Position numbers and translations under genes: made by a program. Of a DNA stretch of 64,000 nucleotides, positions 35,074 through 44,477 are shown one piece after another. This DNA is from Hydrogenophaga sp. Its GTDB lineage: Bacteria; Pseudomonadota; Gammaproteobacteria; Burkholderiales; Burkholderiaceae_C. Where the stretch lies: NCBI GenBank assembly GCA_011391495.1, contig JAABQK010000012.1:1-64000 (forward strand), read 5' to 3'. The notes under the pieces are model-generated. The model made no database searches. It was given only the letters and a program-made list of their open reading frames with translations, and was not told the origin of the DNA. The stretch's first letter is position 1, and every line of letters starts with the position of its first letter.

Positions 35074-35150
35074 GAACGCCGCGGAACCGGCTTTGCCGGG
35101 CCGCCAGCGTTGTCCCCCTCCGGGGGTGACGCGAAGCGGCGCGGGGGGAC
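35074..35150. repeat. Dispersed intergenic repeat, copy 4
   Basis: Between potG and potH inside the transporter operon: CGCCGCGGAACCGGCTTTGC, CCCCCTCCGGGGG stem, GACGCGAAGCGGCGCGGGG. Its placement inside an operon means it is transcribed. Confidence 0.75.
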
Positions 35151-35159
35151 TGACAGGGG

Positions 35160-36263
35160 TCAGTCCCTCAGAACAACCGCGGCCTTGTCGTCCCACCAGA
35201 AGTAGACCTCGTCTTCCCAGGTGATGTCCGACAGGTCCTGGCGTGTGGTGTTCGCCTCGGTGACGCGCACCTTGGAGCCGTCGCTGGCCTTCACGATGTA
35301 GGTGGTGTAGGAACCCAGGTAACCGATTTCCTTGACCTTGCCCTGGAACAGGTTGAACGCCGCGTGCTCGGGCCGGGTCTTGCTGATCTCGATCTTCTCG
35401 GGCCGCACGGCGATCGACACCGGCATGTTCAGCGTACCGCTGACACCGTGGCCCACATGGACTTCGCCGATGGCGGTGGTGGCGGCGCAGCGGTCGGGCT
35501 CGTCCAGCGTGAGCTTGCCGGCGAACAGGTTCACGTTGCCGATGAAGTCGGCCACGAACTTGTTGCGCGGGTGCTCGTAGATTTCCTCCGGCGTGCCCAC
35601 CTGCAGCACGCGGCCCTTGCTCATGATGGCGATGCGGCTGGCCATGGTCATGGCCTCTTCCTGATCGTGCGTCACCATCACCACGGTCACGCCCACCTTC
35701 TCAATGATGTTGACCAGCTCGAACTGCGTCTGCTCGCGCAGCTTCTTGTCCAGCGCGCCCAGCGGTTCGTCCAGCAGCAGCAGTTTGGGCTTCTTCGCCA
35801 GGCTGCGCGCCAGCGCCACGCGCTGCTGCTGCCCGCCCGAGAGCTGGTGGGGCTTGCGCTTGGCATACGGCGTGAGCTGCACCAGCGCCAGCATCTCGTC
35901 GGTGCGCTGCTGCACCTCGTCTTTGGGCAGCCCTTCGCGCTTCAGGCCAAAAGCCACGTTCTCCCAGATGTTCAGGTGCGGGAACAGCGCGTAGCTCTGG
36001 AACATCATGTTCACCGGACGCTCGTAGGGCGGCATGTTCGCCACGTCCTGGCCCCCGAGCAGGATGCGCCCGGAGGTCGGCTTCTCGAAGCCCGCCAGCA
36101 TGCGCAGCAGGGTCGACTTGCCGCAACCCGAGCTGCCCAGCAGTGCAAAGATTTCACCCTTGCCGATGGAGAGCGACACCTCGTCCACGGCCACCGCTTC
36201 GTCGAACCGTTTGACCAGTTTTTCGGTGACCAGATAGCCCGCCTGTGTGCCGGTTTCTGCCAT
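35160..36263 (-). CDS. potG: Polyamine ABC transporter ATP-binding protein
   Basis: A 367-residue ABC ATPase: Walker [17 protein letters not shown] near residue 42, Q-loop [12 protein letters not shown], signature [16 protein letters not shown] near 140, Walker [15 protein letters not shown] near 160 and switch histidine in VTHDQEEAM. The C-terminal TOBE-like region (about 250-365) is typical of PotA/PotG. It energises PotH/PotI. It follows potF by 103 bases. Confidence 0.95.
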   Translation of the reverse strand: MAETGTQAGYLVTEKLVKRFDEAVAVDEVSLSIGKGEIFALLGSSGCGKSTLLRMLAGFEKPTSGRILLGGQDVANMPPYERPVNMMFQSYALFPHLNIWENVAFGLKREGLPKDEVQQRTDEMLALVQLTPYAKRKPHQLSGGQQQRVALARSLAKKPKLLLLDEPLGALDKKLREQTQFELVNIIEKVGVTVVMVTHDQEEAMTMASRIAIMSKGRVLQVGTPEEIYEHPRNKFVADFIGNVNLFAGKLTLDEPDRCAATTAIGEVHVGHGVSGTLNMPVSIAVRPEKIEISKTRPEHAAFNLFQGKVKEIGYLGSYTTYIVKASDGSKVRVTEANTTRQDLSDITWEDEVYFWWDDKAAVVLRD

Positions 36264-36366
36264 GGGTGAACCTCGTTGTGCTGTTGTGATGGGGACGTCA
36301 GAAACAAAAAGGGCTGTTCATACGGTGCGTACAAACAGCCCTGTCTTCAGGAGCAGACCGGAGCGC

Positions 36367-37545
36367 TTACTTGCCCTTCTTGAAGGCGTTGTAGGCGTTG
36401 GCCATGGCCTCGCGGGCTTCGTTGGTGAAGCTGCTCGGCGGGATCATCTTGGCGAAGTAGTCGGACTCCACGAAGATGGTCTTGTTGCCGGCGATCTCGG
36501 GCTTGATCTTGTCCATGGCAGCCTTGTTGCCGGTGGGGTAGCTCATGTCGTTGGCCATGGCCGCGGCGTTTTCCGGGCGCAGGTAGAAGTCGATGAAGGC
36601 CGCCGCGTTGTTCGGGTGCTTGGCGTCCTTGGTCACGGCCATGGTGTCAAAGAAGATCAGCGCGCCGGTGCTCGGCAGCAGGGCCTCGATTGCGTCCTTG
36701 GAACCGTTTTCCTTGGCGCGCGCAGCCGCGATGTTGATGTCACCCGACCAGCCAATGGCCACGCAGGCCTTGGCGCCCGCGATGTCGTCGATCATGGTCG
36801 AACTGAACAGGCGCACGTCCTTGCGCACCTTGGCGAGCATCTCGCCAGCGGCCTTGTAGTCGGCCGGGTCGTTGGAATAGGCGTCCTTGCCGATGTAGTG
36901 CAGCGCCACCGGGATGATCTCGGTCGGCGAATCGAGGTAAGCGATGCCACAGGACTTCAGCTTGCTGGTGTACTCGGGCTTGAACACCAGGTCCCAGGCA
37001 TTCTCCGGCATGGCCATGCCGCCCAGCGCCTTTTCCACGCGGGTCTTGTTGATGCCGACCGTGGTGAAACCCCAGGCCCAGGGCACCAGGTGCTTGTTTT
37101 CCGGATCGGCCTTGGTCAGCGTGCTCATGATGGCCGGATCGAGATTGTCCAGATTCGGGATCTGGTCCTTCAGCAGCGGCTGCAGCAGGCCGCCTTCGAT
37201 CTGGCCCTTGGCGAACACGGTGCCGGGCACCACGATGTCGTAGCCGGTGTTGCCCGCCACCAGCTTGGCGTGCAGGGCTTCGTTGGTCTCGAAGGTGTCG
37301 TAGTTGACCTTGATGCCGGACTCCTTCTCGAAGGCGGCGATCATGCCTTCCGGAATGTAGTCTGGCCAGTTGTAGATGTTCAGGACTTTTTCATCGTCGT
37401 ACACCGGGCCGGCGGGTGCAGCCGGCGCGGCGGGCGCAGCAGCCACCGGAGCGGGCGCCGCAGGCGCGGCCACCGGCTCTTCTTTTTTGCCGCAGGCGGC
37501 CAGCAGGATTGCCGAGATGGCCAGAGCCAGAACTTGCTTCTTCAT
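36367..37545 (-). CDS. potF: Putrescine-binding lipoprotein of the ABC transporter
   Basis: A 392-residue extracytoplasmic binding protein. The signal ends in the lipobox LLAAC (Cys at about 18), followed by a long Ala/Pro linker (residues ~25-50) before the domain begins KVLNIYNWPDYIPEGMI. E. coli PotF is a soluble periplasmic protein, so lipid anchoring with a flexible tether is a difference. YNWPDY and the later DTMAVTKDAKHPNNAAAF are PotF/SpuD hallmarks. It follows spuC by 187 bases that probably contain a promoter (AT-rich near 37620-37690). Confidence 0.92.
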   Translation of the reverse strand: MKKQVLALAISAILLAACGKKEEPVAAPAAPAPVAAAPAAPAAPAGPVYDDEKVLNIYNWPDYIPEGMIAAFEKESGIKVNYDTFETNEALHAKLVAGNTGYDIVVPGTVFAKGQIEGGLLQPLLKDQIPNLDNLDPAIMSTLTKADPENKHLVPWAWGFTTVGINKTRVEKALGGMAMPENAWDLVFKPEYTSKLKSCGIAYLDSPTEIIPVALHYIGKDAYSNDPADYKAAGEMLAKVRKDVRLFSSTMIDDIAGAKACVAIGWSGDINIAAARAKENGSKDAIEALLPSTGALIFFDTMAVTKDAKHPNNAAAFIDFYLRPENAAAMANDMSYPTGNKAAMDKIKPEIAGNKTIFVESDYFAKMIPPSSFTNEAREAMANAYNAFKKGK

Positions 37546-37732
37546 GATGAGGAACACTCCAGAAAAGTGGGATGAAACCCGACGGTTGACACAACGGAAC
37601 CGGCTGCGTTGCACCCCTTGGGTGCTAGCAATTTACAGACCAACTTTATCCCCGATTTGGGGCATCGAATAACTGTAACAAAGATTCAGGTCCGCTTGAA
37701 CCCACGTCAACCCGCAAGCCGGCCGCGGGCCT

Positions 37733-39172
37733 TCAGGCCAGCTGCCCGGCGGTGCGCAGGTCGTCCAGCGTGGCGTCCAGGCAGCGGCGGATCAGCGCCA
37801 TCATTTCGTCGATCTGTGCGCGCGTCATCACGAGCGGCGGCGAGATGATCATGCGGTCGCCCACGGCGCGCATGATCAGCCCGTTGCGGAAACAGTGGCC
37901 GCGGCAGATCATGCCCACGCCCAGATCGGGGTCGAACATCTCTTTCGTCGCCTTGTTCTTCACCAGCACCAGCCCGGCGACAAAACCGCAGGTCTCGGCC
38001 TCGGCCACCAGCGGGTGGTGGTTGAGCTCGGCAAAACGCTCGGCCAGGTAGGGGCCGGTGTCGTCCCGCACGCGACCCACCAGGTTCTCGCGCTCCATGA
38101 GCTCCAGATTGGCCAGCGCCACCGCGCAGGCCACCGGGTGGCCGCTGTAGGTGTAGCCGTGGTTGAACTCGCCACCCTGCTCGATCAGCACCTTGGCCAC
38201 GCGGTCACCCACCATCACGCCGCCGAGCGGGATGTAGCCGCTGGTCACCCCCTTGGCAAAGGTCACCAGATCGGGCCGGTAACCGAACTTCTCGTACGCA
38301 AACCAGTGGCCCAGGCGGCCAAAGGCGCAGATCACCTCGTCGGAGATCAGCAGGACACCGTACTGGTCGACGATGCGCTGGATCTCGGGCCAGTAGGTTT
38401 CGGGCGGGATGATGACGCCACCGGCCCCCTGCAAGGGTTCGGCAATGAAGGCCGCCACCTTGTCGGCGCCGATTTCCAGGATCTTGGCTTCCAGCCAGCC
38501 CGCGGCACGGCGGCCGAAGTCGGCCCGGCTCTCCCCCGGCAGCGCATTTTCAAGAAAGTACGGCTGCTCGATGTGCGTGATGTTCGGGATCGGCAGGTCG
38601 CCCTGCGCGTGCATGCCGCTCATGCCGCCGAGCGACGCGCCCGCCATGGTGCTGCCGTGATAGGCGTTGTGGCGGCTGATGATCACCTTGCGCTGCGGCT
38701 GGCCCAGCAGGTCCCAGTAGCGGCGCACCATGCGCACGTTGGTGTCGTTGCTTTCGCTGCCGCTGCTGGAGAAGAACACGTGCTCAAAGCTGCGCCCGCC
38801 GATCTTCGGCGCGAGCGAGGCCAGCTTGGTCGCCAGCTGCACGGCGGGTACGTTGGTGGTCTGGAAGAAGCTGTTGTAGAAGGGCAGCGTCATCATCTGC
38901 TGGTACGCCGCGTCGGCCAGCTCCTTGCGGCCGTAGCCGGCGTTCACGCACCACAGGCCGCTCATGGCGTCGAGGATCTTGTTGCCTTCCGAATCCCAGA
39001 TGTAGATGTTGTCGGCCCGGGTGATGACGCGCGAACCGCGCGTGGCCAGGTCACCGTGGTCGGTGAAGGGGTGGATGAAGTGCGCGCTGTCCAGCGCCTG
39101 GATGGCCTTGGTGTCCTGCTGCTCGGCGCGGCGAACCAGGGCGGGCGGTGCGATGAGGGTCGAGGGGTTCAC
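37733..39172 (-). CDS. spuC: Putrescine/polyamine--pyruvate aminotransferase
   Basis: A 479-residue class III PLP aminotransferase close to SpuC/YgjG-like omega-transaminases. HPFTDHGDLATRGSRVIT near 35, GLWCVNAGYGRKEL near 73, SSSGSESNDTNVRM near 123, the aspartate in LISDEVICAFGRLG near 265, and Lys in TFAKGVTSGYIPLGG near 305 are diagnostic. It transaminates putrescine or spermidine to pyruvate, giving 4-aminobutanal, a second route in parallel to PuuA-PuuB. The start is GTG at 39172, 111 bases after puuA. Confidence 0.9.
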   Translation of the reverse strand: MNPSTLIAPPALVRRAEQQDTKAIQALDSAHFIHPFTDHGDLATRGSRVITRADNIYIWDSEGNKILDAMSGLWCVNAGYGRKELADAAYQQMMTLPFYNSFFQTTNVPAVQLATKLASLAPKIGGRSFEHVFFSSSGSESNDTNVRMVRRYWDLLGQPQRKVIISRHNAYHGSTMAGASLGGMSGMHAQGDLPIPNITHIEQPYFLENALPGESRADFGRRAAGWLEAKILEIGADKVAAFIAEPLQGAGGVIIPPETYWPEIQRIVDQYGVLLISDEVICAFGRLGHWFAYEKFGYRPDLVTFAKGVTSGYIPLGGVMVGDRVAKVLIEQGGEFNHGYTYSGHPVACAVALANLELMERENLVGRVRDDTGPYLAERFAELNHHPLVAEAETCGFVAGLVLVKNKATKEMFDPDLGVGMICRGHCFRNGLIMRAVGDRMIISPPLVMTRAQIDEMMALIRRCLDATLDDLRTAGQLA

Positions 39173-39208
39173 AACAGACTCGCTTTCAGAGAGGGGGAGT
39201 TAATCAAG

Positions 39209-39283
39209 AACGCCGCGGAACCGGCTTTGCCGGGCCGCCACCGTTACCCCCTGGGGGGTGACGCCGAAGGCGGCGCGGGGGGG
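39209..39283. repeat. Dispersed intergenic repeat, copy 5
   Basis: Between puuA and spuC: CGCCGCGGAACCGGCTTTGC, a CCCCCTGGGGGG stem and GACGCCGAAGGCGGCGCGGG, ending at the puuA stop. Confidence 0.75.
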
Positions 39284-40654
39284 TCAAACGTGCAACAGAA
39301 GATGTTCCCGTTCCCAGGGCGAGATCACCTTCATGAACTCATCGAACTCCAGCTCCTTGATCTCGGTGTAGATCGTGATGAACTCCTTGCCCAGGATGTC
39401 GTGCAGGTCGGTTTCGCGGCGCAACCAGTCGAGCGCCTCGCCCAGACTGCGCGGCAGCGAATAGGGCGCCAGGTAGGCGTCGCCCTTCATCTCGGGCTTG
39501 GGCTTGATCTTGTTCTTCATGCCCAGGTAGCCACAGGCCAGCGTCATGGCCATCGCAATGTAGGGGTTGGCATCGGCGCCGATGACGCGGTTTTCCACCC
39601 GGCGCGCCGCCGGCGTGGCGATCGGCGACCGGATGCCCACGGTGCGGTTGTCGTGGCCCCACTCGATGTTGATCGGCGCCGCGGTGTTGCGCGACAGGCG
39701 CCGGTAGCTGTTCACGTACGGCGCCACCAGCACCATCGCGGCCGGAATGTAGCGTTGCAGACCCCCGATGTAATGGGAGAAAGCCTCGGACGCGGTGCCG
39801 TCTTCCTTGCTGAAGATGTTCTGGCCGGTGGCCTTGTCCAGAATGCTCTGGTGCACATGCATGGCGCTGCCGGGTTCGCCGGCGATCGGCTTGGCCATGA
39901 AGGTGGCGTACATGTCGTGGCGCAGCGCGGCCTCGCGCACCGTGCGCTTGAAGAAGAACACCTCATCGGCCAGGCCCAGCGGGTGGGCATGGAAGAAGTT
40001 GATCTCCATCTGCCCGGCACCGACCTCGTGGATCAGCGTGTCCACGTTGAGCTCCATCTTGTCGCAGTAGTCGTAGATCTCCTCGAACAGCGGATCGAAC
40101 TCGTTCACCGCGTCGATGCTGTAGGCCTGGCGAGAGGTCTCGGCGCGGCCGCTGCGACCGATCGGGGGCTTCAGGAGCGTGTTCGGGTCGGTGTTGCGGG
40201 CCGTCAGGTAGAACTCCAGCTCCGGCGCCACCACCGGGTCCCAGCCCTCGGCGTCGTACAGGTCGCAGATACGCCGCAGCACGCTGCGCGGGGCGAACGG
40301 CACCAGCTTGCCTTCGTGGTCGAAACAGTCGTGGATCACCTGCGCCGTGGGGTCGGTCGCCCAGGGCACGATGCGCACCGTGGTCGGGTCCGGCCGCAGC
40401 TGCATGTCCTTGTCGGTCGGATCCACCACGTCGTAGTAGGGACCGCTCTCCGGAAACTCGCCCGTCACGCCCATGCCCACGATGGCCTGCGGCAGGCGCA
40501 TGCCGCGGTCTTCGGTGAACTTGCCGCGCGGCAGGATCTTGCCGCGCGCCACACCGGTCAGGTCGGGCACCAGGCACTCCACCTCGGTGACGCGCCGCTC
40601 GTTGAGCCAGTTCTCCAGATCGTTGAAGCTGTTGACTTTCTTGGATGCTGTCAT
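39284..40654 (-). CDS. puuA: Gamma-glutamylputrescine synthetase
   Basis: A 456-residue glutamine-synthetase homologue joining glutamate to putrescine with ATP. VECLVPDLTGVARGKILPR near 28, VVAPELEFYL near 140, the ATP/metal segment EVGAGQMEINFFHAHPL near 210, GSAMHVHQSI near 260 and ANPYIAMAMTLACGYLG near 365 fit PuuA. It commits putrescine to the gamma-glutamylated pathway. It follows puuD by 39 bases. Confidence 0.93.
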   Translation of the reverse strand: MTASKKVNSFNDLENWLNERRVTEVECLVPDLTGVARGKILPRGKFTEDRGMRLPQAIVGMGVTGEFPESGPYYDVVDPTDKDMQLRPDPTTVRIVPWATDPTAQVIHDCFDHEGKLVPFAPRSVLRRICDLYDAEGWDPVVAPELEFYLTARNTDPNTLLKPPIGRSGRAETSRQAYSIDAVNEFDPLFEEIYDYCDKMELNVDTLIHEVGAGQMEINFFHAHPLGLADEVFFFKRTVREAALRHDMYATFMAKPIAGEPGSAMHVHQSILDKATGQNIFSKEDGTASEAFSHYIGGLQRYIPAAMVLVAPYVNSYRRLSRNTAAPINIEWGHDNRTVGIRSPIATPAARRVENRVIGADANPYIAMAMTLACGYLGMKNKIKPKPEMKGDAYLAPYSLPRSLGEALDWLRRETDLHDILGKEFITIYTEIKELEFDEFMKVISPWEREHLLLHV

Positions 40655-40693
40655 GGGCCGGTTCCTCTCGTCTCGTTGTTGGTCTGGGGGGGT

Positions 40694-41506
40694 TCAGGCG
40701 CCGATGCTGGCGCGGCTGCGGTTCAGGTCGTCGGTCTGCAGGCGCAGGCTGTGACGCGAGCGACAGGCGCGCCCGAAGGCATCGAAGATGGCGGCGTAAA
40801 ACGGGTTGTCCTGGCTGCGCCATTCGGGGTGGAACTGCACCGCATAGGCAAAGGTGTGGGCACCCTGGACGGCAAAGGCCTCCACCAGGCCGTCGGGCGC
40901 ATGGGCCAACGCTTCCAGACCGGTCGCCAGCCGGTTGATACCCTGCCCGTGCAAGGAGTTCACCATCACCTCGGTGCCACCAGCCCAGGTCTCGAACACG
41001 CTGCCGGGCAGCAGCGAAATGGGGTGGCGCGGCGCGTACTGTTCTTCAAAAGGCGCGCTTTTGGGTTCGCGGTGGTCCATCAGGCCGGGCACCTCCTGCA
41101 CCCGCTGGTGCAGCGTGCCGCCGAGCGCCACATTGATCTCCTGGAAGCCGCGGCACACACCCAGCAGGGGCACGCCCTCGTGCACACAGGCCTTCACCAG
41201 CGCCAGCGTGAGCGAATCGCGGACCGGGTCCAGCGGCAGGCTCGGGTCGGCCACGTCTTCGTCAAAATGCGAGGGATGCACGTTCGAGGGCGAGCCGGTC
41301 AGCATCACACCGTCCACCATCGACAGCAACTCACCGATCTGCCCGGCGTCTGCCAGGGGAAACATCACCGGCTGCGCCTGCGCTCCCAGCTTGACCGCGC
41401 GGGCGTACTTGTCGCCCAGCAGCAAGAAGGGCATCTGGTGCCCGTGGTCGCCCAAGAGGCGGTGGTCGGCGGGCAGCCAGACCATGCACGGCGGCGGCTT
41501 TTTCAT
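40694..41506 (-). CDS. puuD: Gamma-glutamyl-GABA hydrolase (class I GATase-like)
   Basis: A 270-residue cytoplasmic hydrolase releasing GABA from gamma-glutamyl-GABA. The nucleophile elbow GVCRGFQEINVALGG has Cys near 115, and the His-Glu of the triad lies in VQFHPEWRSQDNPF near 236. MLTGSPSNVHPSHF near 68 is the oxyanion region. It is first in the minus-strand polyamine unit; GGAG lies 5 bases before the ATG at 41506. A divergent MocR regulator starts 230 bases away. Confidence 0.93.
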   Translation of the reverse strand: MKKPPPCMVWLPADHRLLGDHGHQMPFLLLGDKYARAVKLGAQAQPVMFPLADAGQIGELLSMVDGVMLTGSPSNVHPSHFDEDVADPSLPLDPVRDSLTLALVKACVHEGVPLLGVCRGFQEINVALGGTLHQRVQEVPGLMDHREPKSAPFEEQYAPRHPISLLPGSVFETWAGGTEVMVNSLHGQGINRLATGLEALAHAPDGLVEAFAVQGAHTFAYAVQFHPEWRSQDNPFYAAIFDAFGRACRSRHSLRLQTDDLNRSRASIGA

Positions 41507-41529
41507 GGAGTCTCCAAACACGTGGCTTC

Positions 41530-41556
41530 ATTGTGACCAGGAAATTGGATCACAAT
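41530..41556. promoter_or_regulatory. Inverted repeat in the puuD/MocR divergent promoter
   Basis: ATTGTGA at 41530-41536 and TCACAAT at 41550-41556, with 13 bases between, 24 bases upstream of the puuD ATG. A second perfect small repeat GGTGC-CATTT-GCACC is at 41581-41595. Either may be the site of the divergent MocR regulator or a Crp-type protein. Confidence 0.45.
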
Positions 41557-41596
41557 CGGAGCCAGTTGATGCCACTACAGGGTGCCATTTGCACCA

Positions 41597-41681
41597 ACCC
41601 CCTGCGCCGCTGACGCGGCTTCCCCCTTGAAAGGGGGACCACGCCAGCGGCCCGGCCTAGCCGGTTCCGCGGCGTGTGCTG
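41597..41681. repeat. Dispersed intergenic repeat, copy 6 (inverted)
   Basis: Reverse-orientation copy between puuD and the MocR gene: CCCCCTGCGCCGCTGACGCGG, CCCCCTTGAAAGGGGG stem, then GGCCTAGCCGGTTCCGCGGC. It lies between the putative operators and the MocR start. Confidence 0.75.
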
Positions 41682-41736
41682 GGCCAGGCACTTCTTCTGT
41701 CGCTGAACCTGTGTTTCCAGAATTGCCCGTCAAGCC

Positions 41737-43242
41737 ATGTTGTCCGAGTTCCTGCTCAGTGAAATGACCCGCCTGGGCGCCCAGGATGCCCTGCCCCTGC
41801 ACCGCCAGCTCTACGAGGCGCTGCGCCGCGCCATGCTTGACGGCAAGCTGACGGCGGGCGAGCGGCTGCCCTCGAGCCGCGACCTGGCGCAGGACCTCAA
41901 CCTGTCGCGCAACACGGTGGTGGCCGCCATCAACCAGCTCAGCGTCGAAGGCTATCTGCTCAGCCGCGTGGGCAGTGGCACCTATGTGAACGACAACGTG
42001 CCACGGGGCCACTCCGGTGCCGTGGCACGGCACCATGCGCGCGGCGCATTCGGCGCTGCACCGGGGCGCCTGTCGGTGCGCGGACTGGCGCTGTCCACCG
42101 CCTTCTGCGCCACCCAGCTCGAAGTCCAGCCCTTCACACCCGGCATCGCCGACTTCAGCGCCTTTCCGCTCACGCTCTGGCAGCGCCTGCAGAACAAGCA
42201 CTGGCGCATGACCTACCCGGACATGCTGGACTACAACGACTCCGGCGGCTATGCCCCGCTGCGCCGCGCCATCGCCGACTACCTGCGCGTGTTCCGCAGC
42301 GTGCAGCTCGAGGCCGACCAGGTCATCGTCACCACCGGCACCCAGCAGTCGCTCGAACTCTGCGCCCGCCTGCTGGCCGACCACGGCGACACCGTCTGGG
42401 TGGAAGACCCGGCCTACTGGGGCGCAGCCAAGGCCTTCATGGCCACTGGCCTGGCCATCCACCCGGTGCCGGTGGACGACGAAGGCATCCACCCCGGAAC
42501 GGCAGACGACACACACCCGCCCAGACTCATCTACCTGACGCCCTCGCACCAGTACCCCACAGGCGCCGTCATGTCGCTGCCGCGGCGCCACCAGCTGCTG
42601 GCCACCGCGCGCGCGCACGGCGCCTGGGTGCTGGAAGACGATTACGACAGCGAATACCGCTTCAGCGGTCCGCCCATTTCCTCGCTGGAGGGCCTGGACA
42701 CCGACGGCCGCGTGCTCTACATGGGCACCTTCTCCAAGGTGCTCTACCCCGGCATCAAGCTCGGCTACCTGGTGGTGCCGAAGACGCTGGTGGCCGCCTT
42801 CAAACAGGCCCACTACGACCTGAACCGCCCGGGCCAGATGCCACTGCAGGCGGCGCTGGCCGAGTTCATTGAAATGGGGCACTTCAGCAGCGCGCTGCGC
42901 CGCGCACGCCAGAGCTACGGCGAGCGCCGGCAGTGCCTGCTGGAAGCGCTGAAACCCGTGCTCGCGCCCGCCGGCAGCGAAGGCCCGTTCATCAGCGGTG
43001 CCGAGCAAGGCCTGCACCTGTGTCTGCGCCTGCCGGGCCAGGTGGACGACCAGGCGCTGGCCCGGCGCATCGCCCAGCAGGGTCTCACGGTGCGGCCGCT
43101 CTCGGCCTACTGCCTGGAGCGCACCGACCTGCGCGGCCTGGTCATCGGCTACGGCTACGCGCCGCTGACCGAGATCGCGCGCTGCGGGCCGGTGCTGGCG
43201 GCGGCCGTGCGGCAGGAACTGGAAGGTGCTCGGTCCGCCTGA
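41737..43242 (+). CDS. MocR/GabR-type PLP-dependent regulator
   Basis: A 501-residue fusion: a GntR winged helix (LPLHRQLYEALRRAMLDGKL, LPSSRDLAQDLNLSRNTVV, residues ~18-80) and an aminotransferase-like domain from about 130. The PLP lysine is in TFSKVLYPGIKLGY near 332, with the cofactor-binding DDYDSEYR near 307. GabR and PuuR-like MocR proteins sense GABA or related amines through PLP. Its divergent position at the head of the puu/pot region makes it the likely regulator of that region. PdxR-type control of pyridoxal synthesis is less likely because no pdx gene is present. Confidence 0.88.
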   Translation: MLSEFLLSEMTRLGAQDALPLHRQLYEALRRAMLDGKLTAGERLPSSRDLAQDLNLSRNTVVAAINQLSVEGYLLSRVGSGTYVNDNVPRGHSGAVARHHARGAFGAAPGRLSVRGLALSTAFCATQLEVQPFTPGIADFSAFPLTLWQRLQNKHWRMTYPDMLDYNDSGGYAPLRRAIADYLRVFRSVQLEADQVIVTTGTQQSLELCARLLADHGDTVWVEDPAYWGAAKAFMATGLAIHPVPVDDEGIHPGTADDTHPPRLIYLTPSHQYPTGAVMSLPRRHQLLATARAHGAWVLEDDYDSEYRFSGPPISSLEGLDTDGRVLYMGTFSKVLYPGIKLGYLVVPKTLVAAFKQAHYDLNRPGQMPLQAALAEFIEMGHFSSALRRARQSYGERRQCLLEALKPVLAPAGSEGPFISGAEQGLHLCLRLPGQVDDQALARRIAQQGLTVRPLSAYCLERTDLRGLVIGYGYAPLTEIARCGPVLAAAVRQELEGARSA

Positions 43243-43260
43243 GCAACCGACGGCCTGGCT

Positions 43261-44298
43261 TCAGGTCCTGCGCACACCACGGCGCCAGACCAGTCCGCCC
43301 AGCACCAGCAGCCAGACGCCGAAGGCGATCCAGATCATGCCCTGTGCTATCCAGTGCAGGGGCGGGAAGTCGGCTGCCAGCCCCAGGCGCGCGCTGGCCA
43401 CCGCGTACATGCCGAGCGGGAACACGAGACTCCACAGCACCGGCTCGTAGCGCAGGGGAAGGCGGTTCACGCCGTATTTCCAGAAGCCGAAGATGCACAG
43501 CATCGGAATCCACCAGGTGGCCCAGGCCCAGAGCATCAGCGTCACGCCGTCGATGAACGGCCGCTGCGCGGCCAGAAAGGGCAGCCGCGGGTCCTCGGTG
43601 ATCAGGCTGGTGCCCGCGTTGACGCTGATGGCCGCCGCGCCCATCACCACCCAGAGCAAGGGCGTCACGTCCTGCGGCTTGAGGGTGAGAAAGAAGATGC
43701 GGTAGCAGAACAGCGTGACGAAGATGCCGTAGAAGACGAGGCCGAGGCCCCAGAGCATGTGCACCTCGACCATCATGTAGCCGCCATAGGCACCGAGGTC
43801 GGGCGCGATGCGCGCGCCCAGCAGCACCAGCGACTGCGTGCCGACGATCGCGATCAGCCAGCCGCCGTGCACGATGTTCACGTTGTGCTCGTGGGTCAGG
43901 AAGGTGAGCACGCTGAACGCCAGGTAGAGCAGCGCGCACCAGACCAGAAAGGCCATCACCCAGCAGGCCATGGCCAGCCCGACATGACCCATGCCGTGCA
44001 GCAGCAGGCCCACGATGTTGGTCGCCGCCACCAGCGTGAAATAGGAAAACACCATGCGCGGGTTGAGCAGGTCGATGCGCACCGCCGACGCGAACCACAG
44101 AACCCGCGCCAGGCTCAGCAGCACCAGCAGCACCCAGGCCACGAGCGCAACGGTGCGCATCCCCGAGGCCAGGCTCTGGAAGCCCAGGGTCTGGAAGCCC
44201 AGTGCAATGATCCCGCTGGACATCACGAGGGCAAAGTTGCCCGGGTGCAGCGCCTGGACTGAAAACGAACTGGAAGGCTGCGGCGTGGATGCTGGCAT
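43261..44298 (-). CDS. TDT-family transporter (TehA/Mae1-like)
   Basis: A 345-residue inner-membrane protein with about ten helices of the tellurite-resistance/dicarboxylate transporter (SLAC1) fold. The N-terminus LHPGNFALVMSSGIIALGF is the family signature for the first helix. It could move C4-dicarboxylates, sulfite or chloride; substrate is not determinable. ATG at 44298 is chosen; GTG four codons earlier is possible. It is convergent with the MocR gene (18 bases). Confidence 0.8.
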   Translation of the reverse strand: MPASTPQPSSSFSVQALHPGNFALVMSSGIIALGFQTLGFQSLASGMRTVALVAWVLLVLLSLARVLWFASAVRIDLLNPRMVFSYFTLVAATNIVGLLLHGMGHVGLAMACWVMAFLVWCALLYLAFSVLTFLTHEHNVNIVHGGWLIAIVGTQSLVLLGARIAPDLGAYGGYMMVEVHMLWGLGLVFYGIFVTLFCYRIFFLTLKPQDVTPLLWVVMGAAAISVNAGTSLITEDPRLPFLAAQRPFIDGVTLMLWAWATWWIPMLCIFGFWKYGVNRLPLRYEPVLWSLVFPLGMYAVASARLGLAADFPPLHWIAQGMIWIAFGVWLLVLGGLVWRRGVRRT

Positions 44299-44477
44299 GA
44301 AGGTGCTCACGGGTGTTGAAGCGGATCGCGCACGGAAACGTCCCGGCGGACCGCTTGCGCATTCTCGTCCAACACGGGTCCGGAGCCGGAGCCGCGGGCC
44401 GGCCGTGTGTGCCATCGCACAGACGGCACCCGGTCCACCGGTCATCCTGCGGTGCATGTCCTTTCTGGAGACCCGAC

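Noticed and set aside
37895..41536. A 1213-codon open frame on the plus strand
   Set aside because: It lies opposite spuC, puuA and puuD, which are unmistakable; composition is that of an antisense shadow.
44313..44477. N-terminal extension of the crystallin-zipper gene
   Set aside because: The signal peptide begins at the ATG at 44478 with GGAG before it; upstream codons have no coding character.
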